Shown here in pieces: positions 10,392-19,172 of a stretch of DNA of 64,000 nt. The translations under genes were made by a program, and so were the position numbers. This stretch comes from Teratosphaeria epicoccoides (lineage: Eukaryota; Ascomycota; Dothideomycetes; Mycosphaerellales; Teratosphaeriaceae). Each line of letters starts with the position of its first letter. The stretch's first letter is position 1. The DNA is taken from contig JADDMT010000129.1 of assembly GCA_021401465.1 (NCBI GenBank), positions 1 through 64,000 on the forward strand. The letters run 5' to 3'. Below the pieces are notes generated by a model. It was not told the DNA's origin. It made no database searches and was given only the letters and a program-made list of their open reading frames with translations.

Positions 10392-11228
10392 TTAAAGCTC
10401 AATGACTTTCTCCGGATCGAATCCTTGTGCTTGAGAGAAGTAGTACCCTCGCTGATTTGTCACCAGTCGTATTGGCAAAGTGTTCCTGCGCTCGTATGTG
10501 AAGTCACAATTATAGTGTGTATGGCCAAATGCCCACAGAATCACGTTCCCACTGAGAAAACACGGCTGTTGCTTCAGATCGGTCGAGAAACCTGCTACAA
10601 CTGAGCTTCCGCCGTGTCTTGTGTCCATGGAACGAGAGTCGACAGTCGGACTCCAGTGCGTTAGTATGACAGCTTTGGCATTTTTGTGGTCCAGTTCCCT
10701 TAACTTCCCATTCAACCACTCAAGATCTCGTGCGTGAGTATTGTTATGCGCATGTATGTCCCAGGATCCGATCTGGAGGAAGTCCTGAAGCCCCATCTCA
10801 ACCGCCATCTCGCGCTCTGGTGGAACGTGCGAGAAAAGACTGCAGCCTAGCGCAACGATAGGCTGATCTGTATGTGTGCCTGCCAACTCGAATGAATCGC
10901 GATCCAGAAGAACGAATTCGCCCAGCTCCCTATCATTGTCGCTGTCGAGGTTGCGCCGTCCCTTGACATCTTCCTCAAACTTTTTCAAGATTCTTAGGGT
11001 AGACAACCAATCTGATCCATATGCCTCATGATTACCGGGCACGAACAGCACAGCTTGGAACTGGCGAAGTTGTTTCGTGATGAAGTCAAAGAATTCTCCT
11101 TGGTGAGCGACGACATTGCCTATGTCTCCGAGTAGAGCAAGGGTCGTGGCTTTCGGTACGATATCGAACACATCGTAGGCTTTTGGCAACTCGAGGTGGA
11201 TATCGGATATGGTTTGGAGAGTGGGCAT
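10392..11228 (-). CDS. Calcineurin-like metallophosphoesterase
   Basis: A single-exon 278-residue protein with the full set of metallophosphoesterase motifs: SDIH at residues 8-11, GDIG at 34-37, GNHE at 65-68, the metal-binding H191 in THWSP and GHTH at 235-238. These bind a dinuclear metal centre that hydrolyses phosphate esters. The length and short N-terminus (motif I at residue 8) match the small fungal Ser/Thr-phosphatase-superfamily proteins; the substrate cannot be told from sequence. No signal peptide or membrane segment is seen. The ATG at 11228-11226 is the only Met ahead of motif I. Its 3' end faces the 3' end of the preceding gene, 157 bp away. Confidence 0.9.
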   Translation of the reverse strand: MPTLQTISDIHLELPKAYDVFDIVPKATTLALLGDIGNVVAHQGEFFDFITKQLRQFQAVLFVPGNHEAYGSDWLSTLRILKKFEEDVKGRRNLDSDNDRELGEFVLLDRDSFELAGTHTDQPIVALGCSLFSHVPPEREMAVEMGLQDFLQIGSWDIHAHNNTHARDLEWLNGKLRELDHKNAKAVILTHWSPTVDSRSMDTRHGGSSVVAGFSTDLKQQPCFLSGNVILWAFGHTHYNCDFTYERRNTLPIRLVTNQRGYYFSQAQGFDPEKVIEL

Positions 11229-11329
11229 TCTGATGATGCCTGTCTCCTTCCAGACGCACCGTGGGTGCCTTCCTATCGCGCAAGCGTGGCTCTAGCGGAG
11301 CGTCTGACGACAAAACTAGCGGCTTCTGC

Positions 11330-11770
11330 GATTAATATGTTAACTTAGCCTGGTTTTATAGCAATGGTTCGCGATAGTATAATGACTATAAAAGTAACCT
11401 ATACTACAATATATCCTTAGTTATAGGTCTTTAACAAATGTATTAGTGTAGACAATTCTTTTAACATAATTTATAATACTATAGATAGTGTTTTTTAGAT
11501 AATTACTTGTAGAGGTCTAGCTTATTATTTACCTAAACAAACAGATTAAGTATAATATAGAGTAACATATACTACTCTTTAGTCCTTACATTATATATTA
11601 AGAATAACCTCTATAGTTAGTCCTGTAGATTAGAAGTCTTATCTTTGCTAGGAATTATAATCTATCATATCTAGTAGAGAGCGTATTTAGTACTCGAAAA
11701 GACTAGCGCTTAAGCTAGCCTTTATAGATCTTATTATTAAACACTAGTACCCTATCTGCTTATTCTCTCT
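11330..11770. repeat. Short RIP-type AT-rich relic
   Basis: About 440 bp are strongly AT-rich, full of TA steps and stops in all frames, and are flanked by normal-composition genes. The region resembles the most mutated parts of the 4-9 kb retroelement in texture, but I cannot align it to the LTR or pol. It lies directly beyond the stop of POP7 (11796) and upstream of the phosphoesterase start (11228). Confidence 0.6.
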
Positions 11771-11795
11771 GCTCGGCCATAGCTCTCTGGGACCA

Positions 11796-12566
11796 CTATC
11801 GCAGGCTCACGTACACCTCTAACATACTCAAATAGCGAATGCGAGTCTCGGGGACGGTGTGCCTGTTCGCCTCGCTATCTTTCCCAGCGCCATCGTCAGC
11901 GACTTGCTCAGAATCCGCAATGGCACCTTCAACCGCCATACCATCCTTGTCTTGATGGCGACCAGTGTCTCGCTCGGCATCAACAGGTATTTCGACATCA
12001 TCGACAGCACCCACACTCCCTGTCTTCAGCCTGACGTTGAACCTCTCTTCTCTTTGCTGGAACCACAACGCCATTTCCAACACCCTATTAACAGCCTTTC
12101 CTGTGCCCTTTATGATCACTTCCTCTCGTGCCGCAGCCTCCACATCTTCACCACCTCCATCACCGGTCGGCAGACCACGACCCTCACCGCCTACTTTTCT
12201 CCTCTTATTACCTCTTAGACGCTCCATTTCATGCGCGATTTCTTGTATGTCATCGTCGTCGCCCGCTCTCTTCCTCTTCTTGCTCCCTTGCGTCTTTGCC
12301 AAAGTCGTTGCAGCTTGCACCAGTCTCTTGTCGCTCAGGTCAAGCAGCTTCTCCGCCCGCTTGACGGCGGAGAGAAAAGGCGTCCGCGGCGAGACATAGA
12401 CGATCTTCTGCTGCGAGGCGTTCGCGTACGGGGACGGTATGGCGGGGCGGAGCAGTGGCCGTTTGGTGACTTTGGCATTCGGAGGAAGTTTGGAAAGCTT
12501 CTGCTTCTTGGGCAGCTGAGACTGTGTACGCGCGACCCCTGGCGTTCGTGAGTCTCGCGGTGCCAT
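11796..12566 (-). CDS. POP7: RNase P/MRP subunit POP7 (Rpp20, Alba domain)
   Basis: A 256-residue protein. It corresponds to the Pop7/Rpp20 subunit that pairs with Pop6 on the RNA of nuclear RNase P and RNase MRP, which process tRNA and rRNA precursors. Support: an Alba-type core split by an insertion, with SPRTPFLSAVKRAEKLL at residues 59-75, IIKGTGKAV at 151-159 followed by ALWFQQRE, KTGSVGAVDD at 181-190, and a final ETRIRYLSMLEV strand. The insertion (about 90-150) is charged, with a possible nuclear signal KKRKR, and makes the protein longer than the yeast one (about 140 residues). Single exon; ATG at 12566-12564. It is divergent from LIP2 with 159 bp between starts. Confidence 0.85.
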   Translation of the reverse strand: MAPRDSRTPGVARTQSQLPKKQKLSKLPPNAKVTKRPLLRPAIPSPYANASQQKIVYVSPRTPFLSAVKRAEKLLDLSDKRLVQAATTLAKTQGSKKRKRAGDDDDIQEIAHEMERLRGNKRRKVGGEGRGLPTGDGGGEDVEAAAREEVIIKGTGKAVNRVLEMALWFQQREERFNVRLKTGSVGAVDDVEIPVDAERDTGRHQDKDGMAVEGAIADSEQVADDGAGKDSEANRHTVPETRIRYLSMLEVYVSLR

Positions 12567-12725
12567 TTCTGGTGATCACGCGATCGTTGTAGTTGCTGCC
12601 GGACGATCAGCTCTCAAGTTATTAAGGTGGTCGTGTTAGATCGGCAGGCATGACACGGCCCGCGCCTGGGTTTTCATCATTTGCATGTGAAGAGTCGCAC
12701 TTCGCATCCTCGTACTAATCAGACG
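12567..12725. promoter_or_regulatory. Shared POP7/LIP2 divergent promoter
   Basis: The 159 bp between the POP7 start (leftward) and the LIP2 start (rightward) must hold both core promoters or lie within their leaders. No TATA box is obvious. Confidence 0.4.
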
Positions 12726-13439
12726 ATGCTTCTCCGCCATCTTCATCTCCCTGGACTAGTCTCGTACATTCATGCTTCGGAACTTCAGCAGCGTCTTGTG
12801 ACTGCCCTCCTTGCCCACAAAGCCGGATCTGCTACTACTCCACAGCCTCTGCCGACAGTCATCACGGCACAATTCCATCCAGTCTACACCTGTGGCCGTA
12901 GAGAGGTGGGAGCCGTGAGTGAAGCGCAACAGACTTACCTCACCGCGCCAACACAATGGGGTCAAGCAGAGTTCCATGAAGCTCTTCGAGGCGGACAGAC
13001 TACTTTCCACGGGCCTGGCCAGCTGGTTGCATACCCTATTCTCGACCTCAAACGTCACAATATGAGCCCAAGATGCTGGGTACATCTGCTTGAGTCCACA
13101 GTCATCCAGACATGCAGGCAGTACCGCGTAGCCACGCGGCGCACCGAGAATCCAGGCGTTTGGGTTGATGACATGAAGAAAATATGTGCACTAGGTGTGC
13201 ACCTGAGGCGCAACGTCACGAGTCACGGTATTGGACTCAATGTGTCTACAGAAACGGGATGGTTTGGAAGAATTGTGGCTTGCGGACTTGAAGGCAAAGC
13301 AACCACAAGCCTGGAGGTGGAAGGCGTAAAGCCAGCGCCTTCTGTTGATGAGGTAGCTCGTATCTTTGTCAGAACTCTCGCTAAAGGCATTCAAGGAGTT
13401 GAAGCTGTCGAAGCTACCGAAGAGAGTCATGCTCATTGA
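12726..13439 (+). CDS. LIP2: Octanoyl-[acyl-carrier-protein]:protein N-octanoyltransferase (lipoate ligase B)
   Basis: A 237-residue enzyme. It transfers octanoyl groups from mitochondrial acyl carrier protein to the lipoyl domains of dehydrogenase complexes and the glycine cleavage H protein, the first step of lipoate synthesis. Signature residues: RGGQTTFHGPGQLVAYP starting at residue 88, the catalytic Lys in KKICALG (about 151-152), TSHGIGLNV, and the acyl-accepting Cys in ACGL (about 186). The ATG at 12726 was chosen because the frame upstream offers only non-ATG starts. A cleavable mitochondrial presequence is not obvious, although the start is close to the fold. The final 15 or so residues are Glu/Ala-rich and probably disordered. 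Confidence 0.92.
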   Translation: MLLRHLHLPGLVSYIHASELQQRLVTALLAHKAGSATTPQPLPTVITAQFHPVYTCGRREVGAVSEAQQTYLTAPTQWGQAEFHEALRGGQTTFHGPGQLVAYPILDLKRHNMSPRCWVHLLESTVIQTCRQYRVATRRTENPGVWVDDMKKICALGVHLRRNVTSHGIGLNVSTETGWFGRIVACGLEGKATTSLEVEGVKPAPSVDEVARIFVRTLAKGIQGVEAVEATEESHAH

Positions 13440-13824
13440 CAGAGATTGTGCATGCTACGCTCAACGACGGTCCATCGGCTCCCGATGCATTGCAAGGGAA
13501 TGTCGGCCTGCCTATCACATAACCAGGACCGCTCCCTTGCGAATACCAAGCATAAAGCCTGATGTCGAACCTCGCGACACATGCTCACCACGATGATTCG
13601 TTGTGGTCACTGCCGAAAGTCTTAAGCTGCGGGTCCTCCAGCCCATACGACAGATTTGATTACTACAACTGCCCGCTCCCGACAGTATGGACACGTCTAC
13701 CTCAACGTCCTTGGATTGTCTTCCACCTCAATATACACATGACTGGACCAATTCCTAGCTTCCAAAAGAACTTCGCAAGCTGAGAAAGGCACACCTCGAA
13801 GAGGACCAGGGACAAATAAGCAGA
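13440..13824. other. Intergenic region with a possible 5' coding extension
   Basis: It lies between LIP2 and the next rightward gene. Most of it shows no feature. From 13687 an ATG opens a frame in phase with the downstream gene, broken by a single TAG at 13756-13758 (see findings). Confidence 0.5.
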
Positions 13825-14595
13825 ATGTCGCAACTTTCTGTGCTGAGACCTCTGAGCAAGCGCGTCAAGTTCCATGCCAGCTGTCGAGACCGAGAAGCGG
13901 CTCCATCGTTCGTCGTACATGGGGTTCGCAACGAAGGAAAGCTGGCGCAGCCTGCAGACTGGTCTTCTGAGGCCGAAGCGGAGCGGTCTTGGGGCGATAA
14001 CTTGTCGACATCTCCGAAGCTTATGACGCTGAACGTCCGAACAGGGTCTTGCAGCCACAGCGACCAGGAAGGTTACGATTATCTCAGCCGGCGCAGCTCT
14101 CGTTTTGGCCATCAGTGCAGCTGTGATGAAAATGCTTGTCTGGCTGGGCCGTCGACTTCTGCGCCGCAGCCTGATGGTCCGATGCTCGAAGCCACTAAGG
14201 GCAGTATGCTGCGGGATGCAACATGCGGATCAGTGTCGAATGCTGCCGTGCCAGACGACCAAGATCGCGAGTTTGTGCTACCAGCTCCATCGCTCACACC
14301 GGAGTTTGCGTCATCACCCATGGTCATAAACTCGAAGTCCATAATGCCCAATGAGAAGGTAGCTTGCGCCTCACGTCCAGCTCTTTTTGAGAAAACCATT
14401 CTAACGTGGGGACAGAATCAGGAGAGACGTTCCATTCGAGCTGTGCTCGATAAATTCAGCTGGAGACGGCGAGTCTCGTTCAGAGAGTCGCTTGTAATCT
14501 GTGACACCGCCAGACCTCCAATGCCGGCCACTTTGCGACCAAAAGTACTGATCCCGTCGCACAAAGCAGGCGATACCGACCCTGATGGCCAATAA
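13825..14595 (+). CDS. Hypothetical protein
   Basis: A single open frame of 256 residues that I do not recognise. It is rich in Ser, Arg and Pro with scattered Cys, has no membrane segment or obvious domain, and ends in a basic, Pro-containing tail. The frame WRRRVSFRESLVICD near residue 217 is the most protein-like part. An in-frame upstream ATG at 13687 exists, but one TAG separates it, so the annotated start is the first downstream Met. Antisense and other-frame ORFs overlap but look less protein-like. It could be a lineage-specific gene or a chance ORF. Confidence 0.45.
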   Translation: MSQLSVLRPLSKRVKFHASCRDREAAPSFVVHGVRNEGKLAQPADWSSEAEAERSWGDNLSTSPKLMTLNVRTGSCSHSDQEGYDYLSRRSSRFGHQCSCDENACLAGPSTSAPQPDGPMLEATKGSMLRDATCGSVSNAAVPDDQDREFVLPAPSLTPEFASSPMVINSKSIMPNEKVACASRPALFEKTILTWGQNQERRSIRAVLDKFSWRRRVSFRESLVICDTARPPMPATLRPKVLIPSHKAGDTDPDGQ

Positions 14596-15558
14596 CCTGC
14601 CGGTACGACCATTTGAACAGGATCGGAGGGTGACAATCTCAGCAATACAATACCAGTCAACTCGAACCAGCTACGGGTGACACGGGAGCGGCATCTGATC
14701 TCATTCTCAACGACCTCTCTAGAGCAGAAAATTCCCTCAGCTGGTGGCGAAGGATTTAGCTATGGATACGCTGCCTCAGAGTAAGATGACGGCAATTGGG
14801 AAATACGGGCATCGCTGGGAGGATAGGGAAAGTCTTGCGTGGATCTCAAGGAGGAGTGTGGATGATAGTCCATGGAAAGACTGCTAAATGGATGGGTGAA
14901 TCTAGAAAACGATCCGTGTAGGTGTTGAAGAAATCGCGGCTGAAAAGGCTATGTGAATCATGCTGTTTGATGGCATAAGAAGTCGAAAACGATTTCAGCG
15001 ATTCCAGCAGCCAAGCAACCTTTGATCCGGATGATAGGTGAAGTCATCACATTATGTTCAAACCTGAACACCAGAAGCACCAGTCAACCAGTCAATCAGT
15101 CAGCCAGTCAACCAGTCAACCAGTCAACCAGTCAACCAGGCATCTGACGGATGAAAGCGCCGGCACAACTATCGTTCAAGCTTGACTTTTATCACGAGCG
15201 GCCATTGGGCAGGAGGCCGTAAACATACCATGCGACTTTCAACACTGGGCTTTATGTAGCTGCAATGATCATCCATCTGAGGGATGCAGTGGTCTTCCAT
15301 GTCGTGCGCAATCATCAGGTCAGGGTCGTCAAACCACTGAAATCATTGAGCAGCAAGTAACGCTTGCAGTCTACACCCCGGCGCTACACGCGTTATCGAA
15401 ACAGTACATCCTATCCAAGAAACATAGACCTTTGTCATCTACATGTCTAATCTCCGTATCCTCGACATCATCTCAAGGGGCAAGGCAGAGAGAGGTTCGC
15501 GAGTTTGCTTACTTGGGCGACGTTTCGTGATTCGACAGCTTCGCCGCTACCATCCACC
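14596..15558. other. Gene-free stretch with a short tandem repeat
   Basis: About 960 bp upstream of the glutathione transferase gene. It contains the 8-bp tandem repeat at 15081-15136; otherwise I see no ORF or RNA structure that I can support. It presumably holds the promoter and leader of the GST gene. Confidence 0.6.
15081..15136. repeat. Tandem repeat, seven units of CAGTCAAC
   Basis: Seven adjacent 8-bp units, of which five are exact CAGTCAAC and two differ by one base (CAGTCAAT, CAGTCAGC). The unit contains the GTTGACTG word that also recurs in other spacers of this window. Confidence 0.95.
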
Positions 15559-16378
15559 ATGGGCACATCAGATGACCACTCGTTAACCCGCGACCATCGC
15601 GACCAAGGTGACGCAGATGGACGTTTCCGACGCGAGCCTTCTGAATTCCGCAACTTCGTTTCGTCAGTACCTGGAGCAGAGTTCCCTCCAGAGAGAGATC
15701 GCCATGTCCTTTACCTCAACTACGGATGCCCATGGGCGCATCGTGCGAACCTTATCCGCAGTCTGAAAGGTCTATCTATCATTCAACTCGTGGTCATGGA
15801 CCACAATATGGTTCCCGAGGGCTGGGTATTTATTCCGGAAAAGAAGCTCCAAGATGACAAGGACCCGCTTTATGGATTCACGAAGCTGAAAGATTTGTAT
15901 CTCAAGGCTGACCCGGAGTATACTGGCAGTCACGGAGGCTTTTTCCCGTCGAAATTGAAAGACAACATCGAGGCGCAGAATGCTTGCGTCTACCACGACA
16001 TCAACAATGGCGTTTACAAGACCGGCTTCGCCCAGAGCCAAGAAGCCTATGAAGAAAACCTCACGACTCTCTTGTCCGGCCTGAATCGTATGGAGAAAAC
16101 CATTGGCCAGAGTGTGGGGCCATTCATCTTTGGCAAGCACTTGACAGAAGCTGATATCAGACTGCAGCATCTGTACTGGGATCTTCCGCCCGACGAGACG
16201 AAGGGAGCGTTCAGGGCCACAACGCATTTCGATGCAGTAGGTTTCGCTGGTCGTATCCCGACAGGAATAAAACTGACGATCACGACAGATCAAAGAAGGC
16301 TATGCGGGAGCATCTAAGAGCAAGATTGTCCCTCAAGGACCTGAGCCTGATATCATCAAGCCTCGCGGCGCTGCATAA
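15559..16378 (+). CDS. Glutathionyl-hydroquinone reductase/Xi-omega GST-like protein, internally deleted
   Basis: Two exons, 15559-16236 and 16289-16378, joined over a 52-bp intron (GTAGGT...CTGAC...CAG), give 255 residues. The ATG at 15559 has a good context (CACCATGG). The N-terminal half matches the Ecm4/Gto family: HVLYLNYGCPWAHR with the catalytic Cys at residue 57, DPLYGFTKL, and later NNGVYKTGFAQSQEAYE and LTEADIRL; the second exon restores the usual IKEGYAG...IVPQGPEPDI ending. Family members normally have 310-370 residues. Here the segment with the cis-Pro strand and the NESSEI glutathione site, and about 30 residues of the helical domain after LTEADIRL, are missing in frame. Either a non-enzymatic derivative or an early pseudogene. 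Confidence 0.8.
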
Positions 16379-16562
16379 TCATGCAGTCCTCTCAGCAGTC
16401 AGTCAGGCGCAACTCACTTGGGTCGGGCCCCAGTCACGAAGCGGTGGTAACCTGGCGATTGACACATCAGTCAAACGGAGGATGCCCGGCTGATGCGTCT
16501 GGCGGTGGTGTCAACCTTTGACTTGGCACTCGCCACGATTTACACCAACAGATCGCGATACG

Positions 16563-16799
16563 CTATTGTACAACGCAGCAACCACATCCACTGTCATGCT
16601 TCACCGGCCCCATCTCACTCTCCATCCATCCGCGCTCCGGCAGTTCGAAGTACTTGAATTCCGTCATTGACTGACTGTCCGGCGCACACAAAGCCTTTCT
16701 TACATGGGTCCATGTCGCATCACCCTTCACCGTAATGGGACTCGGATCCTCTTTGGCCAGCGTAACATAGATCTGCCTGAAGTAGCGTCCAGGCTGCAT
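16563..16799 (-). CDS. Small protein ending in a CaaX-like prenylation box
   Basis: An open frame of 78 residues without recognised domain. It ends GCGCCVVQ, so the last four residues CVVQ fit a farnesyltransferase CaaX motif, with two further Cys just upstream that could be palmitoylated. The middle (KGDATWTHVRKAL, TEFKYFELPERGW) looks protein-like. The start at 16799 is uncertain, because an upstream exon may join near 16810-16830. It lies between two genes that converge on it. It may equally be a chance ORF. Confidence 0.4.
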   Translation of the reverse strand: MQPGRYFRQIYVTLAKEDPSPITVKGDATWTHVRKALCAPDSQSMTEFKYFELPERGWMESEMGPVKHDSGCGCCVVQ

Positions 16800-17230
16800 T
16801 CGGAACCTCGGTAGTGCAAGCGCTGATCATCGCTCTCGAGGAGTTATAGAGCGCCAGTCGGTCAGTGGAGATGGCAAGGTTGACTGCTGAGATGACTGTG
16901 CCACTCTTCCGTGCCACCTTAGCGCTACTCCTCATGCAACGTCGTGTCCAGATGGACCAGCGGTAATGGCCCGGCCGACCAAAGTGGCAGCTTGCGCCGC
17001 AATCTATTGTATCAAGTGACTATATGATGCGAGAAGGCACAAACGAGCTTCCAGGCCATTCATGCAAGACTCACGACCATAAGTGAAGTCTTGGCGTGTC
17101 AACCTGCCCGACCACGTCCTTTCCCAGCAACACCTTGAGCCCGCTCTTTCTGTAGAGCCATTCCACCCGCTCAACGCCATGCAGATATAGAGTACGATTG
17201 TCACCAAATGCCACGGCCCGACCAGGTATC
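16800..17230. other. Intergenic spacer downstream of SED5
   Basis: No supported gene. It contains one copy of the recurrent word TTGACTGCTGA at 16880-16890. Confidence 0.5.
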
Positions 17231-18292
17231 TCAGCCGGCAACGAGGACCCAAAGCAGGAAGAAGATCATAAGCACTCCGAACATCTTGGCCACGAGCCAT
17301 CTATTCCCCTGCACCCTCGACCAATACTTCATCAATTCCCTCTGCGCTCCCTCGACATTATCCACGACATCGTCGGTGTTCGCGTCAATCCTCTGGATCT
17401 GCTCCGCCTGCTCCGAGACCATTTGCGCCAACTGCCCAAAGATCCCTCCAAGCTCGTTGATGGTGCGTTCAATGGCCTCGATGGCCTCGCCTCGCTGCTG
17501 TATGTATGTATTTGACTGTGCGCCTTCTTCCATCAACTGCAGTTGCTGCTGTGAAGCTGGGCTAGTCTGGTAGAGCGCAGAGCCAGACCCAGCAGATGCG
17601 GGATCGAGGGAGAGGATGTCTTGATGGTTGGCGCTCTGGTTGCCAGGCTTGGGACTCCGGCCGCGTGAGGCTGTTTGATAGAGCGGTGAGTCTGTCCGTC
17701 CGGGTGCGAGATGTGGTTGCTGCTGTGCCGATTGTTGGGAGACGGACGAGACGAAATTGTCTTGCCGTGATCGGCTGGCTTGTATGTTTTTGGTGCGCAC
17801 TTCGAGCACTTCTTTGAAGTTCACGCTGACGTCCGCCAAGTTCTTCTGCAATAGCACCACGACATTCTGATTGTGCTCTCCCTCCTCTCTACTCGTGCCC
17901 TTCCCTCCCGCATTCCCTTGCGCCCGCTGTAGCTGCTGCAATTGCCCAATCGATTGGTTGAGTCCCGCCAAGTCTTGCTTGATCACGTATGTCAATTCAT
18001 TAATCTCCACTGGTCGGTCATCGAACAACGTCTTCCGCCTTGCCAGCTCTCCCAGCCGCTGCAGCTTTCCCACCGTATCGCTGATGCCTCTCCCGATCGC
18101 GGCTGCATTCCGCGCAAACTCGCTTCGTTGTTTCCGTGTCGGCGGGGTCGCGACTCCATTACCATTTTGGTGAGGCAGGAGCGGTGGTGATTGCGGCGCG
18201 CCAGGCTTTCGTTGCCGCGCGAGGTGTTTCTGGGCTTGCGTGAGGATGGCGCGGAACTCGGGCGTGCGGTCTTGAATGGACGTATGCGACAT
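17231..18292 (-). CDS. SED5: Syntaxin-5 family t-SNARE of the early Golgi
   Basis: A 353-residue tail-anchored Qa-SNARE that drives fusion of ER-derived COPII vesicles with the cis-Golgi and intra-Golgi traffic. The ATG at 18292 was chosen because the product then begins MSHTSIQDRTPEFRAIL, whose DRTxEF motif is the N-peptide bound by the SM protein Sly1; the frame extends upstream but the extra residues look like leader sequence. An N-terminal helical region is followed by a Gln/Pro-rich linker, the SNARE helix (from about EAIEAIERTINELGG to RELMKYWSRVQG) with its central Gln, and a 22-residue C-terminal membrane anchor (WLVAKMFGVLMIFFLLWVLVAG begins at about residue 332). Single exon. Divergent from the large gene at 19173. 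Confidence 0.95.
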   Translation of the reverse strand: MSHTSIQDRTPEFRAILTQAQKHLARQRKPGAPQSPPLLPHQNGNGVATPPTRKQRSEFARNAAAIGRGISDTVGKLQRLGELARRKTLFDDRPVEINELTYVIKQDLAGLNQSIGQLQQLQRAQGNAGGKGTSREEGEHNQNVVVLLQKNLADVSVNFKEVLEVRTKNIQASRSRQDNFVSSVSQQSAQQQPHLAPGRTDSPLYQTASRGRSPKPGNQSANHQDILSLDPASAGSGSALYQTSPASQQQLQLMEEGAQSNTYIQQRGEAIEAIERTINELGGIFGQLAQMVSEQAEQIQRIDANTDDVVDNVEGAQRELMKYWSRVQGNRWLVAKMFGVLMIFFLLWVLVAG

Positions 18293-19172
18293 GGTGAGCA
18301 TCGACGCGGCAGGGTCGGGATGGTGTTGTATCATGTGGCGCAAAGGGTGACTGTAGGCCTTTGCGCAAGTCGCACCGCCGTGGCCAGCTGGTCTCCTGCT
18401 CTCACGCCCGCGTCGTCGGCGGCCGGACAACGATGCGCGCAAAGTGGCCCTGACTAAGCCGGTACCAACAAATGTCCGATAATTAATTGTAAAGAACAAG
18501 GGCGAAGGGTATGGTTGGGTATTTGGTTGAGATGCATGATGAGACGCGGCTCTGATCGTGGCCAGCGCAGGTGCATTCCTAATGATTCCTACATACCTGG
18601 GTGCTACTACTACCACCAGACAAAGACAATCATGTTATCATGTGTTATCCTTTCTCCCCCCTTACGCTATAATAATGACATTTCGCATTTTCGCAATTAC
18701 ACATCAAACGTGTGCTCATTCACTCACATCTAAAATACCCGTCATTCACTTCTGCCGGACATGGTTTGATCGTGACACATTTCAGCATCTTGAAACCGAT
18801 GTCATCAAATAGACCCTAAAATTGCCGGGGTTGTAACGCGTGGCTTTGGCGCCATATCACGACCGCCGTCCTGTAACACCTCCATCATTCCGCTGCACTG
18901 CCTCGTTATCGTTTCCCCGTCGCCGCCTTGTGAATTACTTCCTCCCTCTCAGAGGAGGGACATAATTTTCTTCCACACCGCCGTCAGCGACGAGACGCAC
19001 TGATCGTCCGCTACAGCTCCGCAGGCCCAAAGGCGGCTGAGCCCGCGGTGAAGCATTCTGTCTGGGTACCACGTCTGTCTGACACGGCACCTGTGATGCC
19101 AACCGCCGCCTCGCAATGACCGACCACTCACAGTAGCGTGTCTGCACTCAACCATCGCGTTCATTACTGACC
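18293..19172. promoter_or_regulatory. Divergent promoter region between SED5 and the 1,481-residue gene
   Basis: About 880 bp between two divergent starts. No ORF is convincing. It is expected to hold both promoters and 5' leaders; no TATA box or other site could be assigned. Confidence 0.4.

Noticed and set aside
13702..14112. Minus-strand ORF opposite the hypothetical gene at 13825
   Set aside because: It starts with a weak context and mirrors codon bias of the plus strand; the plus-strand frame extends further and looks more protein-like.
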